NCBI GenBank assembly: GCA_019873735.1
Contig: JAIOAQ010000001.1
Coordinates: 62,001-126,000 of the forward strand
Direction of reading: 5' to 3'
DNA from: Chloroflexota bacterium
GTDB taxonomy: Bacteria; Chloroflexota; Anaerolineae; Anaerolineales; Villigracilaceae
DNA length: 64,000 nucleotides
Shown: piece after piece, positions 35,690 to 44,049 of the stretch
How positions within the stretch are numbered: position 1 is the first letter of the stretch
Layout of the letters: each line of letters begins with the position of its first letter
Notes under the pieces: model-generated
The model's database searches: none
Seen by the model: only the letters and a program-made list of their open reading frames with translations
Told to the model about the DNA's origin: nothing
Program-made: the position numbers and the translations under genes

Positions 35690-38305
35690 ATGCCCGCTTC
35701 TCGTTGGCACGCCAATATGCTGGATTTTCTTCGCTGGATGGACGACGATAATGCCGCCATGATGGAACTCCACTATTCTTTACTTTTTGATAGCCTCAAC
35801 AATAACAACAATCAAGTCGCAGAGCCGGCGCCGGCAGGGCAGAACCGGGCCGAAGAAACGCCCAGGTACCCGGAAGTGCTGCCCATTCTGCCCCTGCGGG
35901 GTGTGGTTGTCTTTCCGCAAACGGCCGTCCCGTTGACGGTGGGTCAGCCGCGCTCTATTCGTTTGGTGGACGATGTCGTCGCCGGGGATAAACTCATCGG
36001 TCTGGTAGCCTCCCGAAATCCGGAATTGGAAACGCCCGGCCCTGAGGATTTGTTCTCGTTTGGGACTCTGGCCATCGTCCATCGTATGCTGCGCGCTCCC
36101 GATGGAACGGTTCGCCTGCTGGTTCAGGGGCTGGAGCGTTTTCGCCTTGAAGCGTTTGTGCAAACCGAGCCGTACCTGAAAGCCCGCGTGCAGATGATGC
36201 CCGAAGTGGTGGAGCGGGGACTGGAAATTGATGCCCTGGCGCGCAACGCCCGCGAGCAATTTCGCGCCATTGCAGAGATGATCCCATCTTTCCCTGAAGA
36301 GTTGCTGGCCTCGGTGATGAACGTGGACGATCCTCTTCAGACGGTTTACACCATCGCCAATTTTCAACGCATGGATTTGACCGATGCTCAGGCGATTTTG
36401 GAATACGACTCGACGGTTGAGAAACTGCGTAAACTGGTTGCGCTGCTGGTACGCGAGATTGAAGTATTGAGCCTGGGACAGAAGATCCAAAACGAAGCGC
36501 GCTCGGAAATCGAAAAGGTTCAGCGGGAGTATTTCCTGCGTGAGCAGTTGAAAGCCATTCAACGCGAACTTGGCGAGCGTGACGAACAGGCGGTGGAGGT
36601 TGAGGAGTTTCGCCAGAAGATCGAAAGCGCCCAAATGCCCGAAGAAGCCAACAAGCAGGCGTTGCGCGAGTTAGACCGTTTGTCGCGTCTGCCTACGGCC
36701 GCGGCCGAGTATGGCGTCATCCGCACCTATTTAGACTGGCTGGTTTCTCTGCCGTGGTCGAAATTGACGGCAGACAACCTCGACATTGTGCATGCCAAAG
36801 AGGTGCTCGACCGCGATCATTATGGGCTGGAAGATGTCAAAGAACGCATTCTGGAATTCCTGGCCATCCGCAAACTGCGCCTGGAGCGCAAGGACGAATT
36901 GCAGAAGCCTTACGAAGATTCTATCCGCCGCGAACGGGAGGGGGTTATTTTGTGTTTTGTCGGTCCGCCGGGAGTAGGCAAGACTTCTTTAGGACAATCT
37001 ATTGCACAGGCGATGGGGCGCAAGTTTATCCGCATCTCGCTGGGCGGGGTGCGCGACGAGGCCGAGATACGCGGCCATCGTCGGACATATATCGGCGCCA
37101 TGCCGGGACGCATCCTGCAGGCGCTGCGGCGCTGCGAATCGCGCAACCCCGTTTTCATGCTCGACGAGGTGGACAAACTGGTTTTCGATTTTCACGGCGA
37201 TCCCGCCTCGGCTTTGCTTGAAGTGCTTGACCCCGAACAAAATGTCGAGTTCCGCGACCATTATCTGGAAGTGGCCTTCGACCTCTCGCAAGTGATGTTC
37301 ATTACTACCGCCAATACCCTGGAAACCATTCCCGGCCCGCTGCTGGATCGGATGGAAGTCATCCGGCTTGCCGGTTATACAGAAGGCGAGAAGGTGGCGA
37401 TTGCCAAAAATTACCTGGTGCCGCGCCAGATTCGCGAGAATGGCTTGCGGCCGCGCGAGATCACCTTTCGCGATGACGGCCTGCGGCGCATCATCAACCA
37501 GTACACGCGCGAGGCAGGGGTTCGTAATCTGGAACGCCAGATTGGTGCCATCTGCCGCAAAGTAGGCACGCGCATTGCGGCAGGCCAGGGACGGCATTTT
37601 CGCATTGACGCCAAGTCGGTGCCGGAATTTCTGGATCACCCCATTTATCTTGGCCCGGACGAAATTGACGAACGGACCAAGATGCCCGGCGTGGCTACCG
37701 GCCTGGCCTGGACGCCCTACGGCGGCGATGTGCTTTTCATCGAAGCGACGCGCATGCCCGGCAGTAAAGGTTTTCAGGTAACGGGTTCGCTGGGAAACGT
37801 GATGCAGGAATCGGCCCGCGCTGCGCTTTCCTACGTCCGCTCGCGGGCGGAAGGACTGGGCCTTGACCCATCTTTCTTTGATAAGTCGGACATTCACTTG
37901 CACGTACCGGCCGGCGCACAACCCAAAGACGGCCCCTCGGCAGGCGTGACCATGGCGACCGCGCTGGTCTCGCTCATCTCTGGACGGCGGGTTCGCTCTT
38001 CGGTGGGCATGACCGGCGAAATTACGCTGCGCGGTCAGGTGATGCCGATCGGCGGCGTCAAGGAGAAAGTCCTTGCTGCCCATCGTAACGGCCTGAAAAC
38101 CGTTATCCTTCCGAAGCGGAATGAACAGGATTTGGACGATGTGCCGGAAGAGGTGCGCAAGGCGATGAAGTTTGTCTTTGTCGAGACCATGGACGAGGTG
38201 CTGGATGCAGCCCTCGAAAAGCGCCCGGTTAACTCTCGGCCACATTCGGAAAGTAAATCGAAAGCGCTGAAACTCACAAAAAAGAAAGATAAGACCGATG
38301 GCTAA
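35690..38305 (+). CDS. lon: ATP-dependent protease Lon
   Basis: 871 residues. The N-terminal Lon substrate domain begins at [19 protein letters not shown]. The AAA+ module has [15 protein letters not shown] and [12 protein letters not shown]. The protease domain has PKDGPSAGV with the catalytic Ser and [12 protein letters not shown] with the catalytic Lys. It hydrolyses damaged and regulatory proteins. Start choice is uncertain: TTG at 35678 overlaps the hsp20 stop, and ATG at 35690 is preferred. A 45-residue leader with NNNNN precedes the domain. Confidence 0.93.
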   Translation: MPASRWHANMLDFLRWMDDDNAAMMELHYSLLFDSLNNNNNQVAEPAPAGQNRAEETPRYPEVLPILPLRGVVVFPQTAVPLTVGQPRSIRLVDDVVAGDKLIGLVASRNPELETPGPEDLFSFGTLAIVHRMLRAPDGTVRLLVQGLERFRLEAFVQTEPYLKARVQMMPEVVERGLEIDALARNAREQFRAIAEMIPSFPEELLASVMNVDDPLQTVYTIANFQRMDLTDAQAILEYDSTVEKLRKLVALLVREIEVLSLGQKIQNEARSEIEKVQREYFLREQLKAIQRELGERDEQAVEVEEFRQKIESAQMPEEANKQALRELDRLSRLPTAAAEYGVIRTYLDWLVSLPWSKLTADNLDIVHAKEVLDRDHYGLEDVKERILEFLAIRKLRLERKDELQKPYEDSIRREREGVILCFVGPPGVGKTSLGQSIAQAMGRKFIRISLGGVRDEAEIRGHRRTYIGAMPGRILQALRRCESRNPVFMLDEVDKLVFDFHGDPASALLEVLDPEQNVEFRDHYLEVAFDLSQVMFITTANTLETIPGPLLDRMEVIRLAGYTEGEKVAIAKNYLVPRQIRENGLRPREITFRDDGLRRIINQYTREAGVRNLERQIGAICRKVGTRIAAGQGRHFRIDAKSVPEFLDHPIYLGPDEIDERTKMPGVATGLAWTPYGGDVLFIEATRMPGSKGFQVTGSLGNVMQESARAALSYVRSRAEGLGLDPSFFDKSDIHLHVPAGAQPKDGPSAGVTMATALVSLISGRRVRSSVGMTGEITLRGQVMPIGGVKEKVLAAHRNGLKTVILPKRNEQDLDDVPEEVRKAMKFVFVETMDEVLDAALEKRPVNSRPHSESKSKALKLTKKKDKTDG

Positions 38306-38657
38306 GGTTTTACTGGCAGAAGACGACGAAACAATGCTGACCTTGTTAACCACGCTTCTGTCCATTGAGGGCTTTGAGGTGGCTTCCCTGCTCTCAAATG
38401 AAACAGATGTGCTGGCGGCGATTCGTCGTGAACGCCCCGATATTGTGCTGCTGGATGTTCACCTTGCTCAACAAAATGGCCTGGATGTGATTCAGGCCAT
38501 CCGCCGCGATCCGGAATTGGCGAATTTGCGCGTCGTCATGACATCTGGCATGAACATTGCCGATGCCTGCATTCAAAAAGGCGCAAATGATTTTTTGTTG
38601 AAACCTTACATGCCTGATGATCTAATCGGCATGCTCAAAAAGAATCTGGCAGGGTGA
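38298..38657 (+). CDS. Stand-alone response-regulator receiver protein
   Basis: 119 residues, a receiver domain only: [12 protein letters not shown] (acidic pocket), [15 protein letters not shown] (phospho-Asp) and [10 protein letters not shown] (conserved Lys). No output domain. The usual Thr/Ser is present in VVMTSGMN. The ATG overlaps the end of lon by 8 bases. No sensor kinase is nearby, so the phosphodonor and partner are unknown. Confidence 0.85.
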   Translation: MAKVLLAEDDETMLTLLTTLLSIEGFEVASLLSNETDVLAAIRRERPDIVLLDVHLAQQNGLDVIQAIRRDPELANLRVVMTSGMNIADACIQKGANDFLLKPYMPDDLIGMLKKNLAG

Positions 38658-39109
38658 GGTCGGACTTGCGAACTGTGCCCCCTGCTCGCTTTGCCCTGCG
38701 CGAGTTTCGTTATCCAGATGATTATCCTGCCGTGCGGGCGCTTTGGGAGAGCGCCGGCCCGGGCATTCAACTGCGCCGTTCCGATGAACCGCAGGAAATC
38801 GAAAAGAAACTTCAGCGTGACCCGGATCTCTTCCTGGTGGCCGAAAAGGATGGCCGCATTGTCGGCGCCGTGCTGGGCGGCTTTGATGGACGGCGGGGGC
38901 TGGTATATCACCTGGCTGTGGCATCCGCCTTTCGGCGTCATGGGGTGGGCAAATTGCTCATGAACGAACTTGAAGCCCGGCTGCGCGCCCGCGGCTGCAT
39001 CCGCGCCTATCTGCTGGTGACACCCGATAACGAGACGGCCATGCGCTTCTATGAGGACAACGGCTGGGAAGAGATGGACCTTCGCATTTACGGGAAGGAT
39101 TTGACCTGA
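38654..39109 (+). CDS. GNAT-family N-acetyltransferase
   Basis: 151 residues from a GTG that overlaps the receiver stop (GTGA). GNAT core: LVYHLAVASAFRRHGVGKLL (acetyl-CoA loop RRHGVG) and VTPDNETAMRFYEDNGWEE. RimI-like, but the acceptor is unknown. The stop overlaps the next gene's ATG by one base. Confidence 0.82.
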   Translation: MRSDLRTVPPARFALREFRYPDDYPAVRALWESAGPGIQLRRSDEPQEIEKKLQRDPDLFLVAEKDGRIVGAVLGGFDGRRGLVYHLAVASAFRRHGVGKLLMNELEARLRARGCIRAYLLVTPDNETAMRFYEDNGWEEMDLRIYGKDLT

Positions 39110-39618
39110 TGTCGCTTCGTTTTGGGATTCTGACGGCCTCCGACCGTTCGGCGCGCGGCGAGCGCCCGGATGCTTCGGGCCCGGCGCTGGTTGAGTTTGT
39201 TCGTTCACAAGGTTGGGACGTCTTGCGGACTTCTGTTTTGCCGGACGACCTGAACACCCTGCGCGAAACGCTGATTGTCTGGGCCGACCGCGGCGACCTG
39301 GATGTCATCCTGGTGACCGGCGGGACCGGCTTTGCGCCGCGGGACGTCACCCCCGAAGCCATCCGGGCGGTGGTGGAACGTCTCACGCCCGGGCTGGACG
39401 AGGCCATGCGCGCTGCCAGTTTGCGCCTTACGCCGCACGCCATGCTTTCGCGCGCGGCTTCCGGCATTCGCAAACAAACGCTGATTATCAGCCTGCCGGG
39501 CTCGCCCAAAGGCGCCATCGAAAACCTGCAGGTCATCTTGCCGGCCCTGCCGCATGCGGTTGAACTGTTGCGCGAATCTCCGCAGGCCGAAAAAGGTCAT
39601 GCGCCCCCCAGTGTGTGA
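39109..39618 (+). CDS. MogA/MoaB-family molybdopterin adenylyltransferase
   Basis: 169 residues. Family motifs: GILTASDRSARGERPDASG, VILVTGGTGFAPRDVTPEA and LIISLPGSPKGAIENL. It adenylates molybdopterin before metal insertion by MoeA. Last gene of the hsp20-lon-receiver-GNAT-mog run. MogA and MoaB cannot be separated by eye. Confidence 0.85.
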   Translation: MSLRFGILTASDRSARGERPDASGPALVEFVRSQGWDVLRTSVLPDDLNTLRETLIVWADRGDLDVILVTGGTGFAPRDVTPEAIRAVVERLTPGLDEAMRAASLRLTPHAMLSRAASGIRKQTLIISLPGSPKGAIENLQVILPALPHAVELLRESPQAEKGHAPPSV

Positions 39619-39634
39619 GCCTGTGTGAAAAAAT

Positions 39635-39712
39635 GAAACAGGATGTGCAGGAGAAACAGGATTTTTTTTGCGCACCTCAATTGTCTATCCCGCCTATCCG
39701 TCCACCCTGTTC
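39635..39712. repeat. Inverted pair of ACAGGAT-type repeats around a T run
   Basis: 39635-39662 (units of AACAGGAT) is mirrored by 39682-39712 (TCTATCC, CCTATCC, CCACCCTGTTC). They are separated by TTTTTTTTGCGCACC. The rest of 39619-39772 holds nothing recognised. Confidence 0.6.
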
Positions 39713-39772
39713 AATTCTGTGGCAATCAGCGGGTCTTCCCTGAAATGTTTTGCGCGCACAAAGCCCGACCGC

Positions 39773-39870
39773 TTGCCCGAATGGCGCAAATCGCGTATAA
39801 TCCCGCCGCCTGGCGTTTAACGCCGATCCTGGCACCCAACAGAGAATATCAAAATCCCTGTCAGGGATTT
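39773..39870 (+). promoter_or_regulatory. efp promoter and leader hairpin
   Basis: TTGCCC (39773-39778), 17-base spacer, TATAAT (39796-39801). The leader contains the hairpin AAATCCCT/AGGGATTT (39852-39870), ending 42 bases before efp. Confidence 0.6.
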
Positions 39871-39912
39871 GGGTGACTGCATTATTAATCTGCAAGGAAA
39901 GAAGGATTTTCT

Positions 39913-40470
39913 ATGATAGACGTCAATGATCTTCGCAAAGGGGTGATTTTTGAACTGGATGGCAATTTGTATCGCGTGGTAGACTATCAACACCACAAAC
40001 CCGGACGCGGCAATGCCATCATCCGCGTCAAGGCGCGTAATTTACGCACCGGTTCCAATATTGAACGCACCTTCCAATCCGGCGACCGAGTCCAGGATGT
40101 GCGCCTCGACTTTCATAATGTCTCCTATCTGTACAGCGATGGCGAGAACTTCTACTTTATGGATAACGAGACTTTCGACCAGCAGGTCGTGCCGGCTGCC
40201 ATTGTCGGGGATTACGCCGGTTTCCTGAAAGACGGCATGGAATTGAAACTCACCTTCTACAAAGGCGAACCGCTGGACATTGACCTGCCCACCTCGGTAG
40301 ACCTGAAGGTCGTCTATGCCGAGACCGCCATCCGCGGCGACACGGCGACCGGCGTTACCAAAAAGGTGCGCACCGAAACCGGTTTAGAAGTCCGCTGCCC
40401 CGAGTTTGTCAAGGAAGGCGACACGATTCGGGTGGACACGCGCACCGGCGAGTACATCACCCGCGTCTGA
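39913..40470 (+). CDS. efp: Elongation factor P
   Basis: 185 residues, standard three-domain EF-P. The N-terminal KOW-like domain ends in QHHKPGRGNAIIRVK. The tip residue that is a modified Lys in E. coli is Arg32 here, as in Arg-type EF-Ps. It rescues ribosomes stalled at polyproline. No modification gene (epmA, earP, ymfI) is in the window. It has its own promoter and terminator. Confidence 0.95.
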   Translation: MIDVNDLRKGVIFELDGNLYRVVDYQHHKPGRGNAIIRVKARNLRTGSNIERTFQSGDRVQDVRLDFHNVSYLYSDGENFYFMDNETFDQQVVPAAIVGDYAGFLKDGMELKLTFYKGEPLDIDLPTSVDLKVVYAETAIRGDTATGVTKKVRTETGLEVRCPEFVKEGDTIRVDTRTGEYITRV

Positions 40471-40480
40471 CCCCCCTTTT

Positions 40481-40502
40481 GCCCCCCAACGGGGGCTTTT
40501 TT
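40481..40502 (+). terminator. Rho-independent terminator of efp
   Basis: GCCCCC-CAAC-GGGGGC followed by TTTTTT. Confidence 0.9.
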
Positions 40503-40525
40503 CTACCCTGAAAGCGTTCAGAAAA

Positions 40526-40846
40526 ATGCGTACCCCTGCCGGAACAGAATGCAAATATTTTTACGGTGATTACTATCGTGGCCGCAGCCGCGAAGAGTGC
40601 CGCCTGCTTGGCCCGCAATGGAAACCTGCCCTCTGCCGTTCCTGCCCCGTGCCGGGCATTTTGCGCGCCAACGCTTGTGAACACATGGAGTTATCGGCTC
40701 GTGTCAGCCGCTCTCTCTTGAGCGCCTTCCAGCCGCGCGTTTCTGTCAGCGCTTTTTGCCGCAAGACCAATCGCCCGGTTGCCGAGCCGCATGTCGGCTG
40801 CGGCGAATGCCATCCCCTGCCGGCCACCTTCGAGGTCAAGAAATGA
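40526..40846 (+). CDS. Small Cys-rich protein of unknown function
   Basis: 106 residues with nine Cys arranged as single and paired sites: TECKYFYGDYYRGRSREECR, LCRSCPVPGI, NACEHM, FCRKTNRP and GCGECH. The spacing suits zinc or Fe-S binding but matches no family I know. The ATG at 40526 follows the efp terminator closely and its stop overlaps the HAD gene start (ATGA), so both are translated together. Confidence 0.55.
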   Translation: MRTPAGTECKYFYGDYYRGRSREECRLLGPQWKPALCRSCPVPGILRANACEHMELSARVSRSLLSAFQPRVSVSAFCRKTNRPVAEPHVGCGECHPLPATFEVKK

Positions 40847-42006
40847 GCCTTACCCTTTTGCTTGACCTGGATGATACCCTGCTCGATACCCGCATGCCGA
40901 CTTTTATCCCGGCCTATTTCGGGGCGTTGTCAGAGTATCTGAGCGCGCAGGTGCCGCCGGACAAAATGCTTGAACACCTGATGGCCGGTACGCGTCAGAT
41001 GCTGCGAAATACCGACCCCACGCGCACGCTGCGCGAGGCCTTCGATGCCGCCTTCTTTGAGCCGCTGGGCATCCCGCGCCAGGCTCTGCAGCCCCTGATT
41101 GACGGTTTCTACGAAGAGCGCTTTCCCTCCCTGCAAAGCCAGACCGGCGGCCCGCGGCCGGGCGCGGCGGAGGTTGTACATTGGGCGCTGTCGCAGGGCT
41201 ATACGCTTGTCATTGCCACCAACCCTCTCTTCCCGCTGCGCGCCATTGAACACCGTCTCACCTGGGCCGGCCTCTCTCCCCGCTCTTTTCCGTTTGCCCT
41301 GATTTCATCCTACGAAACCTTCCACTTCACCAAATCGCATCCGGCCTATTATGCCGAATGCCTGGCCCGACTTGGCTGGCCCGAAGGCCCGGCCCTGATG
41401 GTCGGCGACGACGAAGAAGGCGATATTCGCATGGCCCAGCAGGCAGGCCTGACGGCTTACCCCATTTATGCCGACGGCGGATTGACCGCCCTGCCCGGCT
41501 GGCTGCAAAACCGCTCCGCCGAACAATTGCAGCCCGAAATCAAATCGCTCTCTGCCATTCAGGCGGTTTTGCGTTCCACCCCGGCGGTTCTGCCCGGCTT
41601 TGTGCAGCCGCTTGCGCCGCAGGACTGGACCCGCTCTCCCTTTGCCGGCGAGTGGGGAGTGACCGAAATCCTCTGTCATTTACGCGATGTGGAGATAGAA
41701 GTCAACCTGCCGCGTTTGCGGCTGATCCTGACAAGCGACAACCCATTCCTGCCCGGCCAGGTGACGGACGCCTGGGCCGTTGAACGGGATTATGCCCATC
41801 AAGACGGCCGCGCCGCCCTGGAAGAGTTCATCTCGGCTCGTCTTCAGACCCTGGGCCTGCTTGCCGATCTACCGGCGGAATCCTGGCTCCGGCCGGCGCG
41901 CCACGCCATCTTCGGCCCCACCACCCTCCAGGAACTGACCGGCTTTATGGCCGAGCATGACCGCATTCACGTGCGGCAAATTTACCAGACCATTCGGGGG
42001 CTTTGA
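40843..42006 (+). CDS. HAD-family hydrolase fused to a DinB-like domain
   Basis: 387 residues. Residues 1-220 are a HAD phosphatase: LLLDLDDTLLDTR (motif I), VIATNPLF (motif II), KSHPAYY (Lys) and MVGDDEEGDI (motif IV). Residues about 255-385 are a DinB-like four-helix bundle: WTRSPFAGEWGVTEILCHL, DYAHQDGRAALEEF and MAEHDRIHVRQIYQTI, with His residues in the positions used for metal. The combination is uncommon. Substrate unknown. Confidence 0.72.
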   Translation: MSLTLLLDLDDTLLDTRMPTFIPAYFGALSEYLSAQVPPDKMLEHLMAGTRQMLRNTDPTRTLREAFDAAFFEPLGIPRQALQPLIDGFYEERFPSLQSQTGGPRPGAAEVVHWALSQGYTLVIATNPLFPLRAIEHRLTWAGLSPRSFPFALISSYETFHFTKSHPAYYAECLARLGWPEGPALMVGDDEEGDIRMAQQAGLTAYPIYADGGLTALPGWLQNRSAEQLQPEIKSLSAIQAVLRSTPAVLPGFVQPLAPQDWTRSPFAGEWGVTEILCHLRDVEIEVNLPRLRLILTSDNPFLPGQVTDAWAVERDYAHQDGRAALEEFISARLQTLGLLADLPAESWLRPARHAIFGPTTLQELTGFMAEHDRIHVRQIYQTIRGL

Positions 42007-42013
42007 GGCGGCG

Positions 42014-43375
42014 TCACGTCTGGTTCGATATTTCGCGTTGCAAATAATCTTCCGGTGTTTCGCGGCGCCGAATCAAGTGCGCCTTTCCGCCCTCCAGCCA
42101 TAGAACGGGCGGACGCAAGGCGCCGTTGTAATTGCTGGCCATGCTCAAGTGGTAGGCGCCGCTGACCGGTATGGCGATCCATTCCCCCTCGCGGATTTCC
42201 GGCATGGGCAGGTCTTCGATGAGAATGTCGCCCGATTCGCAATACGGGCCGGCAATGGAGACGCGCTGCACGGGAGGGCGCTCTGGCTCGATGACCGGCA
42301 GGGCGGTGTAACGCGCCCCATACAGGGCCGGGCGCGGATTATCGGCAAGGCCGCCGTCCACAAGTAGCCAGATGCGCCCCGGCCGGTGTTTGACCACCCC
42401 CACCCGATAAACTGCCACGCCGGTGCGCGCCACCAGGCTGCGCCCCGGCTCCAGGTGCAGATGCGGCAGGGGCAGGCCGCGTTTGGCGCAGCCCGCCTGG
42501 ACGCGTTCTGCAACGAAGGCAATGTAGGCGGAGATGTCGGGTTGAGGCAGATCGTCTTCGTGATAGGCCACACCCCAGCCGCCGCCGGGAGAGAGAATCC
42601 ACGGCTGGCCGCCGGCGGCTGCATGGGCATGCAGGTCGGGCGGCAGGGACATTTCCTGCGCCAGGTCGAGGGCTTTCTCGATGGCCGCGCCCAGCGGGGC
42701 GGGGTCGCGGAATTGCGAACCCTGATGGAAATGCAGGCCGCGTAGGGGCAAATGGTACTTTCGGCAAAGGTGGACGGCTTCGGTCAGTTCGCTCTCGCTC
42801 ATCCCAAACTTGCTGTCGTGGTGGCCGGTCTGCGTGTAGGCATGGGTTGTGACCGACTCTCCGGGCAGGAGACGCAGCCACAGGTCCGGGAAGGAACCGC
42901 CGGCCTGATGTAACCGAATCAGCCGCTGCAGTTCGGTTAAGTTGTCCACGACGATGGTCCCGGCTTTTTCCAGCGCAATCTGCAAATCGGCCGGCGATTT
43001 GTTGACCCCATGCACCAGCAGCCGCTCGCGCGGGACGCCGGCCGCACAGGCCGCGGCGATTTCGCCTGGGCCGGTACAGTCCACCCATAGGTCGTGATCC
43101 TGCGTCCAGCGCGCCAGGGCCGGGCCGAGAAAGGCTTTTCCGGCGTATGTCAGCCCCCACGAGGCGGGATAGCAGGCCTGCAGGGCGCGCCGGTAGGCCT
43201 GCACCGATTCGTCTAGTGTCTGCCGGTCGTACAGGTAGAGCGGGGTTCCAAATTGTTCGGCCAGGGCGGCCAGGTCGCAGCCGCCGATATGCAGGCGCCG
43301 ATTCTGGATGCGGGTGGAGAGGGGGAAGAGTTCGAGCCGGCGCATAGAAAGCGGCGCTGAGAAAGCGCCGTTCAT
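42014..43375 (-). CDS. Diaminopimelate decarboxylase-like PLP enzyme
   Basis: 453 residues. Fold-type III motifs: TYAGKAFLGP (PLP Lys), HHDSKFGMSE, RGLHFHQGSQ, SPGGGWGVAYHED, LHLEPGRSLVAR, AGPYCESGDIL and GAYHLSMASNYN. These match LysA, which makes lysine from meso-diaminopimelate. Related carboxynorspermidine decarboxylases cannot be fully excluded. The ATG at 43375 overlaps the stop of the DivIC-like gene (ATGA); a longer form would be out of the conserved region. Confidence 0.85.
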   Translation of the reverse strand: MNGAFSAPLSMRRLELFPLSTRIQNRRLHIGGCDLAALAEQFGTPLYLYDRQTLDESVQAYRRALQACYPASWGLTYAGKAFLGPALARWTQDHDLWVDCTGPGEIAAACAAGVPRERLLVHGVNKSPADLQIALEKAGTIVVDNLTELQRLIRLHQAGGSFPDLWLRLLPGESVTTHAYTQTGHHDSKFGMSESELTEAVHLCRKYHLPLRGLHFHQGSQFRDPAPLGAAIEKALDLAQEMSLPPDLHAHAAAGGQPWILSPGGGWGVAYHEDDLPQPDISAYIAFVAERVQAGCAKRGLPLPHLHLEPGRSLVARTGVAVYRVGVVKHRPGRIWLLVDGGLADNPRPALYGARYTALPVIEPERPPVQRVSIAGPYCESGDILIEDLPMPEIREGEWIAIPVSGAYHLSMASNYNGALRPPVLWLEGGKAHLIRRRETPEDYLQREISNQT

Positions 43376-43749
43376 TCTCCGAAAAAGAGTTCCCGCCAGA
43401 CTTCCCAGTTCTGCATCGGGGTTGGAACGGGGGGCGGTTGAGAGGCTTCTAGCGGGGCTTCGCCGGGGGCCCCTACCGGCACAACCACGTGGTCGCCGGG
43501 ACGGTAAAGGTGCCCTTCGCTGTAAGCCCAATCGTACACGGCCTGGTCAGACAGGGCGTAGGCCATTTTTGTCTGTAGGGCGGTTTGGGTTTGAATGACC
43601 TGTGTGGCCTGGGCGCTGACTTCTCGGGCGCGTTTTTGCAGACGGGCGCGCTCCTCAAGGCGGGCGTTGAAATTCATCACCGTCAGGAAGAGCAGGATGG
43701 CTGCGATGATGTATCCGGCTTGACGCAGGGAAATCGGCCAACGTTTCAT
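43372..43749 (-). CDS. DivIC/FtsB-like septum initiator protein
   Basis: 125 residues: one transmembrane helix (AGYIIAAILLFLTVMNFN), a coiled coil (ARLEERARLQKRAREVS), then the short conserved YSEGHLYRPGDHVVVP segment typical of septum formation initiator proteins. Membrane protein of the cell-division complex. A -10-like TATGAT ends 6 bases from the ATG. Coupled to the LysA-like gene. Confidence 0.72.
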   Translation of the reverse strand: MKRWPISLRQAGYIIAAILLFLTVMNFNARLEERARLQKRAREVSAQATQVIQTQTALQTKMAYALSDQAVYDWAYSEGHLYRPGDHVVVPVGAPGEAPLEASQPPPVPTPMQNWEVWRELFFGE

Positions 43750-43882
43750 ACTATTATCATACCATAAGTATCAAGGGTGGGCAGTTACGAAGGGGGCACA
43801 AATTTTCTTGGCGGCCGGCGTATCTGGTACTATTGGGCGGCGTCTTAACTCAAAAGAGCAACATTACAATAAGTTAACACTT

Positions 43883-44049
43883 TTGGGTGGGCGTACACAT
43901 GGTAGTTATAATGTGAATATAGTCCTCAATACGCTTGCGAACTGGCCAAGGCGATTGGATAGGATGTGAGCGTGCAGACAGTTGCGCAAAAATATCTGTA
44001 CTCCGGCGATGAACCATCTTGGTATTGCCGGAGATGGAGGTAAGATGAA
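43883..44049 (+). promoter_or_regulatory. Promoter and long leader of the secreted protein gene
   Basis: TTGGGT (43883-43888), 18-base spacer, TATAAT (43907-43912). The leader of about 130 bases contains a stem CTCCGGC/GCCGGAG (about 44002-44034) and a GGAGG before the ATG. The rest of 43750-43882 shows nothing recognised. Confidence 0.5.

Noticed and set aside
43919-44049. Possible cyclic-di-GMP riboswitch in the leader of the secreted protein gene
   Set aside because: GCGCAAA and a CTCCGG stem are reminiscent, but the GGCAAACC core and the second conserved helix are not present.
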